From Eukaryota sp. TZLM1-RC (Eukaryota > Metamonada: BaSk clade), in contig JAUPSS010000004.1 of the NCBI GenBank assembly GCA_040285825.1, positions 4,967,658 through 5,031,657 of the forward strand: DNA of 64,000 nt, read 5' to 3'. Positions 10,870 through 21,479 of the stretch are shown here, in pieces. The position numbers and the translations under genes are program-made. The notes under the pieces were generated by a model that worked only from the letters and a program-made list of their open reading frames with translations, did not search any database and had not been told where the DNA came from. How positions within the stretch are numbered: position 1 is the first letter of the stretch; every line of letters begins with the position of its first letter.

Positions 10870-11113
10870 TGCCTCATTTGCCGTTCATTTGCCAGAAAGC
10901 TTTTGGTACATCAAGTGTCGCAATAAAATCTGTTTTACTCAACAAATTTAAAATATCACTAATTTTAGGTAGATTAGGCTCTACTGAGATCGTGTGGGCA
11001 TTAACACTATTTTTACCACTAAAGTCTCCGATTTATCTGGGGTTCTTGCTGTCTGGATATATAACTAAGACGAAAGGAGAGCTGAATTTATAATTAGATT
11101 CAACTGCATAGCC
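10870..11113 (-). pseudogene. G1 RT fragment (fingers region)
   Basis: Minus-strand residues YAVESNYKFSSPFVLVIYPDS, a premature stop, then IGDFSGKNSVNAHTISVEP and IATLDVPKAFWQM align with the G2 RT fingers at 9604-9200, but the piece ends after about 80 residues at the G2 junction. It shows that G1 RT was cut at this point. Confidence 0.65.
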
Positions 11114-12740
11114 CAGGAGCTTGGAAGCTTCTATTAGCTTTCTTACGCCCGTATTTATTCCATGTTTGGAACTTGAAAAGGATGGAGACAAGAGACATTT
11201 TGTTGAGTGGATCCTTTTCGGATAGGTGAGGAGCTTTGTATCCTGCTGACCTAGGCCGAGAGTCTACCTTTCTCTGAAGACTACTCGTTATACTCATATC
11301 CAATATGTTCCTTGAAGATTGGAGGTCTTCTAAACGAAGAGGCTCCTCAGAGAAAAATTTTCTACGAGGGGGTTCAGGAGGAGGTTTTTTATTTAAACCA
11401 AGCCCGCTCAACTCGATTACGTCTTCTGATACATTGCTAAGCATAGGTTGGGAGGAAGTTGATGGTTCCTGAACCACCCTGGTAGGTCTTTCTACTCGTT
11501 CTGTCACATCAACTGTTGGAATCTGATCAGGGAGTACGTCAATGGAAAAGACTTGTACCGGTTGTTCTTTCTCTGATGCTATGGGGGCAATTACTGAAAG
11601 CTTAGGTCTCTGGTAAAGCTCCGTTGATTGGTCGCCCGTAATCATAAATCTAAACTTCTTTTTCCTTGTTGTAGATTTTGCGAATTGTTGAATAAAATTG
11701 TTTGGATGGCCCCTAAATGTGAAAACGCTTGTAAGTTGCGTAAGTATAATATAAAGAGCATCCGCGTCAAAAATAACTCACTGGCGGGTTCCAATTTGCT
11801 TGAATTAATGCTGTCTACTTGTTCCATATACTCTCTGAAACAAGTAGGAGCCCCAGTTGTTACCGCTGAATAGTTGTGGATGATCGTATCAAAGTACTTG
11901 TCCATCCATGCCGGCAATTTTGTTTCCAGGATGTCATCGGTATCGGTTCTGATCCTTCTTTCAATATCAAAAAAAACTTCTCTTCTCCCAAATTGATCCA
12001 AGTAAATGACTTTCCAATCAGGTCTATCTTTGATTGGTTTAGCCAGGATTTCATGGATCTATTTGTCCATGCCGGTTATCCTAGGAAGGCGTTCCGCGCC
12101 ACGTCCGTAGGTGTTTTTACTCACAGTGTCCAATGCATTAATTAACTCTTTTCTCTTGCTTTGAGGAAACTCGTAGACTCTTTTAGGATCTCCTGTATGG
12201 CCCAGAGTCTGGAATCCAACGTATCTTCCTAATTTTGAATTTTGTAGTTTGTTTCCAAAGAGGGGGGAGCAGTTCGAACAAATAGTAATCCGTGGGTTCG
12301 AAATGAGCTTCCGCGTCTTTCATTATTTGTTGGCGAAGTTTGTTCTCTTCGTCGTCCAATTCGTCTGAGACGAATTGAAGTTCTCCGTAATCTTTTAGGA
12401 CGCACGAAGTTTCTGAACTTGACCGAACATTTGTATTTTTAGGTGAGGAGGGGGGTGGTCCCGTTTATGTAACCTTTTGTGGCTTGTTGACCTTGGAAGA
12501 GGCGGTAGGTGGTTCCGTGCCTGATTCCATGGGTTTACTTTGAGGAGGAGCGGAGGGTGGTCTCGAGCCCGAGTCTTCGCCTACATTCGTGTTTACCACT
12601 TCTTTTATTGATATATGTGTGCTGAAAGCATCCTTGTCGTGTTTCTGCATGTAAATTTTAAAGAAGTCAGTGCTCTGGCTGGGAGGAACTGAAATGATAT
12701 CTGCTAAAGATATCCTCTGTACAAAGCTGTGTGTTGTCAA
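11114..12740 (-). pseudogene. G1 gag-like region, several frames
   Basis: It follows the 5' LTR by about 37 bp. Frames at 12740-12465, 12001-11642 and 11645-11100 give a Pro/Ser-rich N-terminus (IISVPPSQS, RPPSAPPQSKP), a helical middle (DDILETKLPAWMDKYFDTI...) and a Pro-rich stretch (KKPPPEPPRRK). No retroviral capsid motif is obvious. The gag assignment rests on position between the LTR and RT. Multiple stops and shifts show decay. Confidence 0.5.
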
Positions 12741-12776
12741 TGTGGTATACCTATAACCTAAATGGCCAATAATTAA

Positions 12777-12858
12777 TGATGCCGTAGGTTAAAAAGGTGG
12801 GGTTAAAATACAGCTGATTTTTTCCTATTCATATTATAAAAGCCTAAGGGCGCCAACA
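12777..12858 (-). repeat. G1 5' LTR (82 bp)
   Basis: It runs TGATGCCGTAGG...GCGCCAACA and pairs with 3137-3220, with about nine differences. On the minus strand the LTR is followed within a few bases by ATTATTGGCC, which also follows the 5' LTR of the small element at 28465-28605 and may be the primer-binding site. Confidence 0.8.
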
Positions 12859-12862
12859 CTGA

Positions 12863-13318
12863 AATCTATTCAGTTCAACATTCAGAGGATCAAAAGAAAA
12901 TGGAACAGTTAACACAACTCAACGTAGAACTAAGGCCCGAAGCGGCCTAATCGTAGCAACAAAATTAGGAAAAGAAGCTTGTTCTGTTTATGGATTTTCC
13001 GACTTACGGCAACAGCAGTCGGTTTATTGATTATCTATTTCAGAAGAACAGAATCATTTTATCGTTGTCATCAGATCTTCCAGGTTGTATTAACTTCATT
13101 TTGAATAACACAGAGTGTTATAACTAGAAAGTTGTTTTGAAGGTGAACAAGAAAAACTCTATTCAATGAATTGTCGGGGGTTTTGCAGTAGGAAAGTAAC
13201 AGCTAATGTTTTGGTTGAGTTTTAAAATCAATGTTCCTGAAATGGAATTGTGCTTCTTTATCAAACAAAACTATAGAACAACAGAAACAAAATTTTAACA
13301 CCAAAAAAATCTGCAACA
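12863..13318. other. Intergenic region upstream of YIPPHLR copy 2
   Basis: No gene is supported. The segment is not shared with the region upstream of copy 1, so the duplication did not include the promoter, or the copy-1 promoter was replaced by the hAT element. The last 40 bp before the ATG are A-rich (ACACCAAAAAAATCTGCAACA). Confidence 0.4.
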
Positions 13319-14320
13319 ATGGCTTACGTTCCTCCCCACAGACGTTCCAGTCGTGACAAGCAAAGATCATCTTCTCCGCCTTTACGTACTTTGGATCAAC
13401 TAGTTCAACACAAGACCTGCGTTGATCACTTGATCGACATGCTGAGAGTTCCCCCTGTGAATGATGTTCTGTCTAAACACAAATTTCCCGCCGATGTTGT
13501 CCAAAGTATTGAACAATTTATGGACTTCACATGTCCTCAACAGAGACAACAGCTAGTGGAGAAAGTAGACAAAGATCAAGATTTGATCAGAAAATATCAT
13601 GGTCGATTGGGAAAAGCCTATCCCAACGCGTTCAGACACTCTACCTCAAGAAAGTTGTACAAGCGGAAGTACTGTCATTTTCACACTGAAAATGCCATTG
13701 ACATGGCTGTCGCTTTAGCTGCCGAAGGAAAGGACTATGATAAATCCGAGTTATCAAGGAAATGTTTGCTCTCTGTTTTTATGTGTTTTGCTGTCCAAAG
13801 AAACATTAATTCATGCCGTGGGACCACGGAAATACCAGAACGTGCACTTGAGAACATGATGATCACACATGCCGTTGTAGCATTATCCAGATCCATCATC
13901 AGAGATATCCTCATTCCAACAAGAAAGAATGATTTCTCGTGTTTTCAGAATCTTGTACATGATGTGGTCGACATTATGATGAACCTCAAAAGCTTGGAAG
14001 TACCTCGTAGAGATGGGTTTCAAACTGTTGGATCAATTTTGGATGAAATGAATTATCAAATCAACCTCAATGGTGTGTTATGCTGCTGCATTAGCTCTTG
14101 TCTAGATGGACGTTTGCAGTCCACTGTGACAGAATTTTTTGAAGAAGAAAGAAAAGAGGACAATATGTTTTTATTGTCAAGTTTCTTCAAAACTCTGGCT
14201 CTTTGGTTTTCAGAAATGGGACAACCAGTGGCAATTCCAACCTCTGATCAACTTAGATCTTGTGTGCGTTCAGAGAAGCCATTAGTACTTGAGTTTATCT
14301 CCTTCCTAACGAATGAATAA
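13319..14320 (+). CDS. Unknown 333-aa protein with YVPPHRR motif, copy 2
   Basis: An intact single-exon frame starting MAYVPPHRRSS. It is collinear with the protein at 974-1984 from RSSSPPLRTLD to the shared C-terminus FISFLTNE. By eye about 41 of 314 aligned residues differ, mostly in the first two thirds, while only about a dozen codons differ silently. The YIPPHLR motif is altered to YVPPHRR. The middle is helical with no recognised catalytic motif. Both copies keep full-length frames, so both are probably expressed. The function is unknown. Confidence 0.8.
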   Translation: MAYVPPHRRSSRDKQRSSSPPLRTLDQLVQHKTCVDHLIDMLRVPPVNDVLSKHKFPADVVQSIEQFMDFTCPQQRQQLVEKVDKDQDLIRKYHGRLGKAYPNAFRHSTSRKLYKRKYCHFHTENAIDMAVALAAEGKDYDKSELSRKCLLSVFMCFAVQRNINSCRGTTEIPERALENMMITHAVVALSRSIIRDILIPTRKNDFSCFQNLVHDVVDIMMNLKSLEVPRRDGFQTVGSILDEMNYQINLNGVLCCCISSCLDGRLQSTVTEFFEEERKEDNMFLLSSFFKTLALWFSEMGQPVAIPTSDQLRSCVRSEKPLVLEFISFLTNE

Positions 14321-14872
14321 TTTATGTGTGCTATTCTTGTTCTTGTTTATACAGAATTTGTAAATGGTTTGTTCGTAATGTTTTGTATCGATACATATTC
14401 ATCAATTCTTCATCGACATGTTAATGCAGGTTGATAGCATGAGCCAAATGAAACAACTAAATTATGTTTCCTCAATAAAATCAGTTCCAACTTTGTTTCA
14501 GCAAATACATCTGGAACATGTTCTGATTTGGTTTATGTTGCAAAATCACAATTTACCGTTACTATATACCCAACTATACCCATTGTATCAATTGAAATCT
14601 CATCTGTTACTGTCCAATTTCAAGAATTTCTAGAAGGAGCAAGATTATGTAGTCCAACGTCATTATAACTGTTCACAGTGACATTTCCTTAGCTAGACAT
14701 GTGGTCATAAAATCATCCAACACAAAATATTTGTTGCTTCATGATTGTTGTTTGGGATGATGAATCAAATCTTCAGTAAACCAGTCAAGATCTTCATCGA
14801 AATACTCAATAAACACCATTTTCCATAAAGCAATCGTGTGATAACAAATAATATGGTATGTTGTTTATGTTC
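14321..14872 (+). repeat. Duplicated 3' flank of YIPPHLR gene copy 2
   Basis: It matches 1985-2547 almost base for base, including the short conserved frame at 14418-14633. Homology stops near 14872, about 100 bp before a LINE insertion. Confidence 0.8.
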
Positions 14873-14975
14873 ATCAGGTTTTTTACATAAAAGCATTTTC
14901 TCTCATGGACGATGGAGAAAAACCATAATGTGAACACAACAAACTGACATGGAATAAATGAATTAAATGGAATTT

Positions 14976-16089
14976 ATTGATTGATTTATTGATGACAACG
15001 CAAAGTTCCACTGTTTTTGCATTAAATGAAGAAATTTCAAAAATTGATGCAGAAAAATGGGATCGATGCCTCCCCCAATCATTCAATGGCAATATTCCAG
15101 AAAAGAATGTTTTAAATCTAAAATACACTCTTCGAACATTACAGAAACGATTGACTGGAATGTATGAAAATGATCTTTATAATAATATATGCAGCTCGGC
15201 TGTTTTAAATCAAGATCTTCACTCATTGTTATTGGAAAAGGGTGTATGTGAAAATAAGTCATCAGATTCTTCACTTTTTGTAACCATTGAACCACGAAGA
15301 TTTGGATTGTGTGCCACTTATGAAGCATTTGTAACACAAATAAGATTATATTTGAACATCCCCATTAACCAATTATTATCAAAAGAAAAATGTATTTGTT
15401 CGAATTCACCTCAACTCACTTTGCGCCATGCTCTAAATTGCTCTAAATTGATAACTTATCGTTCTTCATTACATGATGCTGTTAGAGACACTGTTTTCAA
15501 TATGGCACAAACTGCAAGGATATCGTGTATCAAAGAGCCCCTGCTGAAAGAAACACTTTCTCTGAATAATTTTGGTTCTGATGATAGAGGTGATGTATAC
15601 TGTGATTGGATTGATAATGCTGAAGCTATTGTTGACTTTGTCTCATGTAATGTTGCAAACGATACTTTGGTTCACAAAAGAAAACTTAATCCTGTGGCTG
15701 CTCTGGATTTTAAAGCAAAAGAAAAACATAGAAAATACGATAAAGAAATTGAAGATGCAAATGTCGATAGAAATACACAGCTGGTTTTTATTGCTTTCCC
15801 ATTTTCGATAAATGGAAGATTATCAGTTGAAGCAGAAACTTTTTTGGATGACTTCCAAAAAATGGTGAAAGAAAAAACAATGAAAAGATTTGATATTTTT
15901 TTATGGCGTTCACGGATTCAATTTGCCATTATTAATAAATTACCGCGGTTTTTCAATCGAATTAGAGAAGCTTTAGCTGGACAGCAAGCAAATCAAGATT
16001 TTGTAGAGGAAATCTTGGGTTAATGATAGTCGTCCCATTAGTTATGATTTAATTTAATCAAGTGTGCAAATTCAATAAATATAGAACTT
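14976..16089 (+). mobile_element. LINE-A copy 2, 5'-truncated non-LTR retrotransposon
   Basis: It carries the last ~348 codons of the LINE-A ORF, starting inside the region after RT. Features in order: a CCHC knuckle (CICSNS...H...C, about 15400-15440), the conserved SSLHDAVRDTVF helix, the endonuclease-like motif RGDVYCDWIDN...IVDFVSC (about 15585-15645), KHRKYDK, and the C-terminal module FLWRSRIQFAIINKLPRF. The 3' UTR ends near AAATTCAATAAAT. A likely 9-bp target duplication ATGGAATTT lies at 14967-14975 and 16090-16098. The frame is intact here, making it the cleanest LINE-A 3' half. Confidence 0.85.
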
Positions 16090-16146
16090 ATGGAATTTTG
16101 AGGCAAATTGTAGATTAATTTCATGACGTCATCTAATACAGATGAT

Positions 16147-17581
16147 TCAAATTAAAACTCATCTCATTAAAACAACGACAATATTGATGACATCTCAATC
16201 AGAGAAGAAAGCAGCCATTGATTCTTGGCTACACTCATTGGGTGAATCTGCTACTTATGAGGATGACACGCTTGTTAGAGGTTTCCTATACGACTTCTTT
16301 CGCAACTGATACTGCAAATATCATATCACAAGCTGCTGAGTTGGAAACTTCTCATCTCACCAAGCAATCTGAACAACTCAATAAGTTTCTTGCTCCACTT
16401 GAACTTACACCTTCTCATCTTTCTTCGAAAGCCAGGTCTGCTCTTTCTTCTCTCTCAAATGCCGCCGAAGCGCTCAACCTTTCCGATGTCTCTCTAAAGC
16501 ATTCATTCACGCCGCTGCTTCTCTAGAAATGGATCTCATCACCACCGAATCTGATCTCTCTCAGCACAAACAAATACTTGGTAGAATCCTGGACATTACT
16601 GTCAATAATGAAGTTTTGGCCAAGTACAACACTACGGCTAAGGTTGATGATTATATTGCTCAAGTTCTACAAGACAATCTTCAAATAAGCGAGAATTACG
16701 CTTTGAAAGAAGCTGAATACACCCACTCAACAAATGAAATTAAAAAGGAATTGAAAAAACTACCATTAACTCATGAAATCACTCATTCTGCACTGGTGGG
16801 GTTGAAGCAAAAACGGAACGAGACTGAAGAGTCACTAGTGAAACACTCCAAACGTCTAGAGTCATTCAAGGGACTTCCTGCTGATGAAGCATTAGCGACT
16901 GAACGAGTAGAGGAACTGAGGAGGGAGGTGAGGGGGTTACAGGATAAATTAGGTGCTGAAGTGGCTGGATTGGTTTAGAGTTTGGGTTTTAGTTAAGGTT
17001 AACGAATTTTTTGGGCAGATTTTTTTGTTTTTTAATTGGTTATAAATGTGTTTTTATTTAGTGTTGTGTGCAATAATTTGATGACTTGGTTCAGAGTTGT
17101 CAAAAAGTTCGTTCATGGCTGATGCATTGAATTGAAAGGGGTAATGATGTTTTAAATAAAATTTATTAACCTAAAATCGAATTATGCTTTTCGTTTCATA
17201 CTGCTCAGAAGGAACATTAACTGAAGTCGTGCAGGATCTTTTTCTCACATTACTATTTCCTTTTTCATTCATTGACAAATGAATAGCTTTTTTGGAGTGA
17301 CGTAAGTGGTTATGTGGGAAGATATGTTCTTTGTTTTTCTTATGTTTTTAAGAAAATGTCTGTATTCAAATATGGTTAGTCAATGAATTAACAGTGTGAA
17401 CATACGTGAACAATAGATTTGCTGCTTCTTTCTCAACAGGATATTTTTAAGCAAGTTGCTATCCAATTATTTCTTAATAATTATTTCTATGGTATTCATG
17501 TATTACAAAAGAGCTTTTTAAAGACAATGGAGATGCGGCAATGCCTTTGTTCAGTCAAAGATGCACGTATGAAAGGGATTG
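16147..17581 (+). repeat. Segmental duplication of the HAUS1 locus (degenerate copy)
   Basis: It matches 36797-38240 over about 1.4 kb, from the ACTCATCTCATTAAAAC repeats in front of the gene through the coding region and about 600 bp of downstream sequence. Inclusion of both flanks shows DNA duplication. Differences are few and scattered, so the event is fairly recent. Confidence 0.85.
16190..16978 (+). pseudogene. HAUS1 pseudogene
   Basis: It is nearly identical to the intact gene at 36844-37650 but carries two lesions. About 14 bp are missing after CTTTCG near 16305, and one base is missing in the stretch after GATGTCTCT near 16495, where the intact gene encodes DVSPDAFIHAA. Both shift the frame, giving the separate frames 16218-16526 and 16529-16978. 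The remaining coding sequence is well preserved, so it has died recently. Confidence 0.85.
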
Positions 17582-18001
17582 GCATTGGTAATAGGTTTGG
17601 TACCCCAATAAGATTTACTCTCATTAAAGCTAAATCATCAAAAATTTTTTTATTTAATTTTAATTTTATTCAAAACCTATAAATCAACATCTAAAAAATC
17701 CATCTCTCCCAGAACAAAAACACTAGATGCAACTCTCTCATAGTGAGATCCAAGAGAAAGCAAAGCATCAGAAACCATCTTCAACATCCCCTTAAAAATA
17801 GAAAACACAATTCTATTTTGCCAAAACAATCTGTTGAAATTTCTGCCAGTTCTTCTTTTTACAATCATTTCAAAATCATCCAAAAAACGTAAAGCATTTG
17901 GTGCAAGTGAACCAAAAGGGGAAAATACAAATGGATACAAATTGTATTTTGCATGCTGTTGACTGGCCAATTTGGACAAAGGTTCATTGTATTTTTTGAA
18001 T

Positions 18002-18949
18002 GGGAAAAGTACACATCTACCCACTTTTTAACTGATAGGACTTCTTTGCAGATTGGACATGACAACAACCTCTACCGTTGTTGCTGAATCAACTATAACT
18101 CTCAAACATAACGACACCGATTATCTCTTGAAAATCGGTTCCCTGGCTTCGATGAAAATAATAAAGGAACTGATTCGGCTAGATTGTGTCCAGAGCAGTG
18201 CCTATTGTGTCTACAAAAAATCTGAACATACAAGAATTTATGCTCGTTGCAAAAATAAAAGATGTACGTTTGAATGCTATGCTACACGACCTAAATCCGC
18301 TGCTACAACAACTCCTTATGAGGTTAAGCGGTATAAAGCTCATTCCTGTAATGGTAATCTAACTTCTTCCTACAAGATTCTTCCTCCTTCCACAGATTAC
18401 CTTGCCTCATTGACATCCATTCGTACAAAAATCCAAAAAAATCCTGCCATCAGCTCCAAGCATTTGAAAGTGGATTTAAACACAGCGGCTGGATTTATAC
18501 TTCCCAAGCACACTGTTAAGCGGGTACGGAACACGATTAAAACCAGTCTTTATGGAACTGAAGAATCAAGCTACAAACAACTTGACCACTACTTGGAACT
18601 TTTAAGTCAAAGAAACCCCGGAAGTGTTATTGATCTTGAAAAGGATACAACTGACACCTTTAGACGACTCTTCATAGCGCTGCAAGGTACAATCAAGGGA
18701 TTTACATTTTGTCGTTCAATGGTTCTTCTGGATGGGACGCACTTGAAAACCAAACATGAACAAGTGTTGTTGACATCCACGTCCATTGAACGTACCAAGT
18801 AATTAAGAAACACAAACATGATTACATCATCAAACAGATCGGGATGGATAAGTTTCCTTAAAACAATTGGGTACAGAACTACCAAAAAATTCAGTAGTGG
18901 GTAGGTGTGTTTCACTTTTCAAAAAAGTGGGTAGGTGAGTCCCTGACCC
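18002..18949 (+). mobile_element. MULE-2: MuDR-like transposon nested in LINE-B
   Basis: It is bounded by perfect 9-bp duplications TTTTTGAAT at 17993-18001 and 18950-18958. The ends share an imperfect inverted repeat starting GGG, with the core CACxTCTACCCACTTTTT on the left and CTCACCTACCCACTTTTT on the right (reverse complement). A 9-bp duplication is the Mutator signature. The element is only 948 bp and internally deleted. Confidence 0.88.
18059..18802 (+). pseudogene. MULE-2 transposase N-terminal fragment
   Basis: The 247-codon frame starts at ATG 18059. It has a MuDR-type zinc finger (RCKNKRCTFECYATR... VKRYKAHSC), a middle DNA-binding region (ISSKHLKVDLNT..., HTVKRVRNTI) and the first catalytic Asp in MVLLDGTHLKTKHEQVLL (about 18720-18770). 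It ends shortly afterwards, so the second Asp, the Glu and the C-terminal half are absent. Such deletion derivatives are common in Mutator families and need a full-length element elsewhere to move. Confidence 0.8.
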
Positions 18950-19489
18950 TTTTTGAATTTAAAATTTTCAGCATTTGAAAGGGGATTATGAATTTCAGAA
19001 TTAACTAGCCTTTCATATGAGGCATTACAAGGATCAACAGACATTACATCCAATAAAATGAAACTTCCATCTAATCCAGGTAATATAACATCACCTCTAT
19101 TATTCTTATGAAAATCATCTTCAGCATCAAACAGATTTGACAACAGAGGTTCCGAGAAGGATTCAATTCTATGAGATTTACACATACAATATAACTGGTC
19201 TCTTACAGCATCATGAACCTTGCCTCTAAAAGTAATAAAATGTTCACAATTTAACAAATGAGTAGTTGTAATTTCTCGAGAACATTTACAAATTAAATTA
19301 TGAGGTAAATTATCAGGCCAGATAAAGGAACGAAATCTCATATTCAGAGTCCAAGCAGAATCGGATAGGAGAGTACCATAAACTTGTGGAATTGTTGTTA
19401 CTAAGGCAGAAGAAGTACTGTCACACATATCTTGTAAAAAATTTGCAAAAGCGGGATTCTTTTTTTTGACCTAGCCAAGTCTAACATCA

Positions 19490-19795
19490 ACATCAGCCTT
19501 ACCTAGAGATCCAAGCAAAGAAAAAACAAAAGGACATAAATTATATTTGGCATGAAAATTTTCATTAACTGAGGGAATGGGTTTCGCATCTTCAGCAAAT
19601 TTATATTTTTTGCCAGCAAGAAGAGGATTATTTACATCTGAAATAATGAAATGTTCGTTAGAAGAATTACAAGGGTCAATGGACATGGCGTCTAAAATAG
19701 TGAAACTACCATTTAAACTTCTATTGACCACAACTTGTGCAGTGGGGTATAATTGACTAGCATATTTTGACAATTTAAGCGTGAACAAGGTGGGA
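19490..19795 (-). mobile_element. LINE-B relic with ends lost
   Basis: It encodes SLNGSFTILDAMSIDPCNSS..., NPLLAGKKYKFAEDAKP and KYNLCPFVFSLLGSLGKA, collinear with 51525-51760 of the LINE-B copy at 51297-52016. Both ends are cut. It lies directly beside LINE-B copy 1 in the same orientation but is clearly a different copy. Confidence 0.7.
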
Positions 19796-20129
19796 AAGGA
19801 GACGTCTCTTCAACATAATTTTGAATAGCATTGATTTTCATTATGATGATAAGTTGTTCTTTTCGCTTATTGTGATTTGACAGATTCTTTGACAATTTTC
19901 GTTTTCTTTTGACGTGATGAATCATCAACAGACAATTTAGTGATAAATAAAAAAATGTAATTTCGTCCTGTTCATTATGGCATAAGATACTTAGGTCAAC
20001 AAATGATCTTTTTTTATTTACTATAAATTCCATCGAAGTCCCTTTAGTTGAGTTTAGGGATTAAATTCAACAACCCATAGACTGTTCTCGAAGATCTTCG
20101 AGTCTTACAGAAGTCAAATAGAAATTGTT

Positions 20130-20391
20130 CAAGTATTTAGATCTTTCCTTTTTACCAGGTTCTGCCGCTCAAGTTGAGCGTCTCTTCACCTTGGCAGGAT
20201 ATAAAGTAAATGAAAGGTTATTTTAATCGTCTACAATGCTTAACATTAAGTTATTTCTAAGAATCCATAGGTCTTTATGGGATGACAACACCATCCGTGT
20301 AATTATCAGAAACATGATGCAAAGCAAGTTATTCAGACAAGAAGGGAACGGTCAAATGGATTCTATAATCGCCGACAGTGACTGTGATTAA
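20130..20391 (+). pseudogene. hAT transposase C-terminal relic
   Basis: A frame with LPGSAAQVERLFTLAGYKVNERL (here split for brevity at the conserved ERLF...AG core, about 20155-20217) matches the dimerisation region of hAT transposases. It then shifts frame into RIHRSLWDDNTIRVIIRNM. No inverted repeats are recognised. The surrounding 19796-20955 holds no other supported gene. Confidence 0.6.
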
Positions 20392-20955
20392 AGGAAAATT
20401 AATAGAAATTATTTATATTTCATATATTATTTTGTTGTATTTATATTTATTTTATATTTATTTTTCGTGGTTTTCCGAAAGAAGTTATTTAAAAATTTTT
20501 AATTAGAGACCTTATTTTAAGCGGAGATGTAATGTATGATACGAAAATTATTGTTTTGTTTTGTTTCAACTGATTGCAGAAGTGCTCAAGCTAAATAATA
20601 ATTCACAACAATCAATGATTTGTAGACTAAAACGGCAAGAAACACATGGACCAATTAACAGGTCTTCAAAATTATGACAAAACAATATAGATAATATCCA
20701 AAATCAGAGGGTTCGGTCCCTGTTTATAGCGGTTTGGAGGACCAGTCTAACAAGTAAATTTGATTATTTAATTAAGTATTTATTACATTCATAGAAAAAG
20801 TGAGAAAAAAAATGAAAATAATTCGAGCAATTAATAAAAAGCTGGTAAACCATTGTTGACGAAAAATTCAGCAAAAATCAACTAAACTAACATATAAGAA
20901 CAGTAAAAACTAATAATTCAATCTGAATAAGCAAAACTAATTGCAAACCAAAATG
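20392..20955. other. AT-rich intergenic stretch
   Basis: No gene supported. It contains long A/T runs (20400-20500) and lies downstream of TSR2. Confidence 0.4.
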
Positions 20956-21471
20956 CTACTTGGTAACAGTAACAAAGCCATCATCATCAACAATCTTTTG
21001 TGGCTTTGAAGGTTTAGGCTTTGGTTCTTCCTTATCTTCATCAGAATCACTGCTGGAGTAGTCTGGTTCATCGCAGTGTATAAGGGGGAACAGAGGATCG
21101 TCGAACTTACAAGCAGCTTTCTCCTTCAAGAAACAGTTGTTTTCCACTGTCTGGTCTGGTTGAGTTAATGAACGTTCAGCATGGTCTACAACCACAAGAA
21201 TGTATCGTGCTATAATAGTAAGTTCTCCTTCATCCTCAAGATCAACATTGAAGTCATCATTCAAAATTTCTCCCAGTAAACCAATTAAATGTGTCTCTTT
21301 GTCCTTTTTAAATGTAGGAGAGCATATGGCAACGACGTCAAGAACTAGATTTTCAAGTGCAGACTGAGTACGTTCTGTAGACCCAGCAAATCCCTCCTTC
21401 ACTACTAAGTTGAGTGTAGACCATTCAGCCAACACCAGAGAAACGGCATAACGAGTAAGTTCGCTATTCAT
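20956..21471 (-). CDS. TSR2: Pre-rRNA-processing protein TSR2
   Basis: A 171-codon intronless frame. The N-terminal ~100 residues show the TSR2 pattern: an amphipathic start (YAVSLVLAEWSTLNLVVKEGFAG), ENLVLDVVAI and LGEILNDDFNVDLEDEGEL. The C-terminus is acidic and Ser-rich (SSSDSDEDKEEPKPKP) and ends IVDDDGFVTVTK, the family's conserved tail. TSR2 escorts the 40S protein eS26 to pre-ribosomes and takes part in 20S pre-rRNA maturation. Size is normal for the family. The start at 21471 is the only ATG before the conserved region. A 40S protein gene (eS6) lies elsewhere in the window but the two are not linked. Confidence 0.85.
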   Translation of the reverse strand: MNSELTRYAVSLVLAEWSTLNLVVKEGFAGSTERTQSALENLVLDVVAICSPTFKKDKETHLIGLLGEILNDDFNVDLEDEGELTIIARYILVVVDHAERSLTQPDQTVENNCFLKEKAACKFDDPLFPLIHCDEPDYSSSDSDEDKEEPKPKPSKPQKIVDDDGFVTVTK

Positions 21472-21479
21472 GTTATGTA

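Larger units (their letters stand above)
3137..12858 (-). mobile_element. G1: Ty3/gypsy chromovirus-type LTR retrotransposon carrying nested elements
   Basis: LTRs at 3137-3220 and 12777-12858 both begin TGATGCCGTAGG and end GGGCGCCAACA. They are flanked by the same 4-bp duplication CTGA (3133-3136 and 12859-12862). Read on the minus strand, the order is 5' LTR, gag, start of RT, [G2 insertion], RNase H, integrase [MULE insertion], chromodomain, polypurine tract, 3' LTR. The LTR copies differ at roughly a tenth of positions, so the insertion is old, and the frames carry several shifts and stops. Part of RT and RNase H is missing around the G2 junctions. Direct repeats and domains are seen; the single-insertion history is inferred from the matching CTGA. 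Confidence 0.8.
17650..19445 (-). mobile_element. LINE-B copy 1, interrupted by MULE-2
   Basis: The minus-strand ORF pieces 19428-18950 and 18001-17677 belong to a single LINE tail. Features in order: CCHC knuckle (CKCSREITTTHLLNC), VHDAVRDQLYCMCK, endonuclease motif NRGDVILPGLDGSFILLDVMSVDPCN, NPLSNAENFKFKK, then KYNEPLSKLASQQ and the C-terminal module FNRLFWQNRIVFSIFKGM. Removing MULE-2 and one 9-bp duplication makes the frame continuous. It is 5'-truncated: no RT is present. Confidence 0.85.

Noticed and set aside
16529-16978. 149-codon ORF as an independent gene
   Set aside because: It is the distal part of the HAUS1 pseudogene downstream of the frameshift.
20711-20730. tRNA-like T-arm (GGGTTCGGTCCC)
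   Set aside because: No acceptor stem, D arm or anticodon arm could be paired around it.
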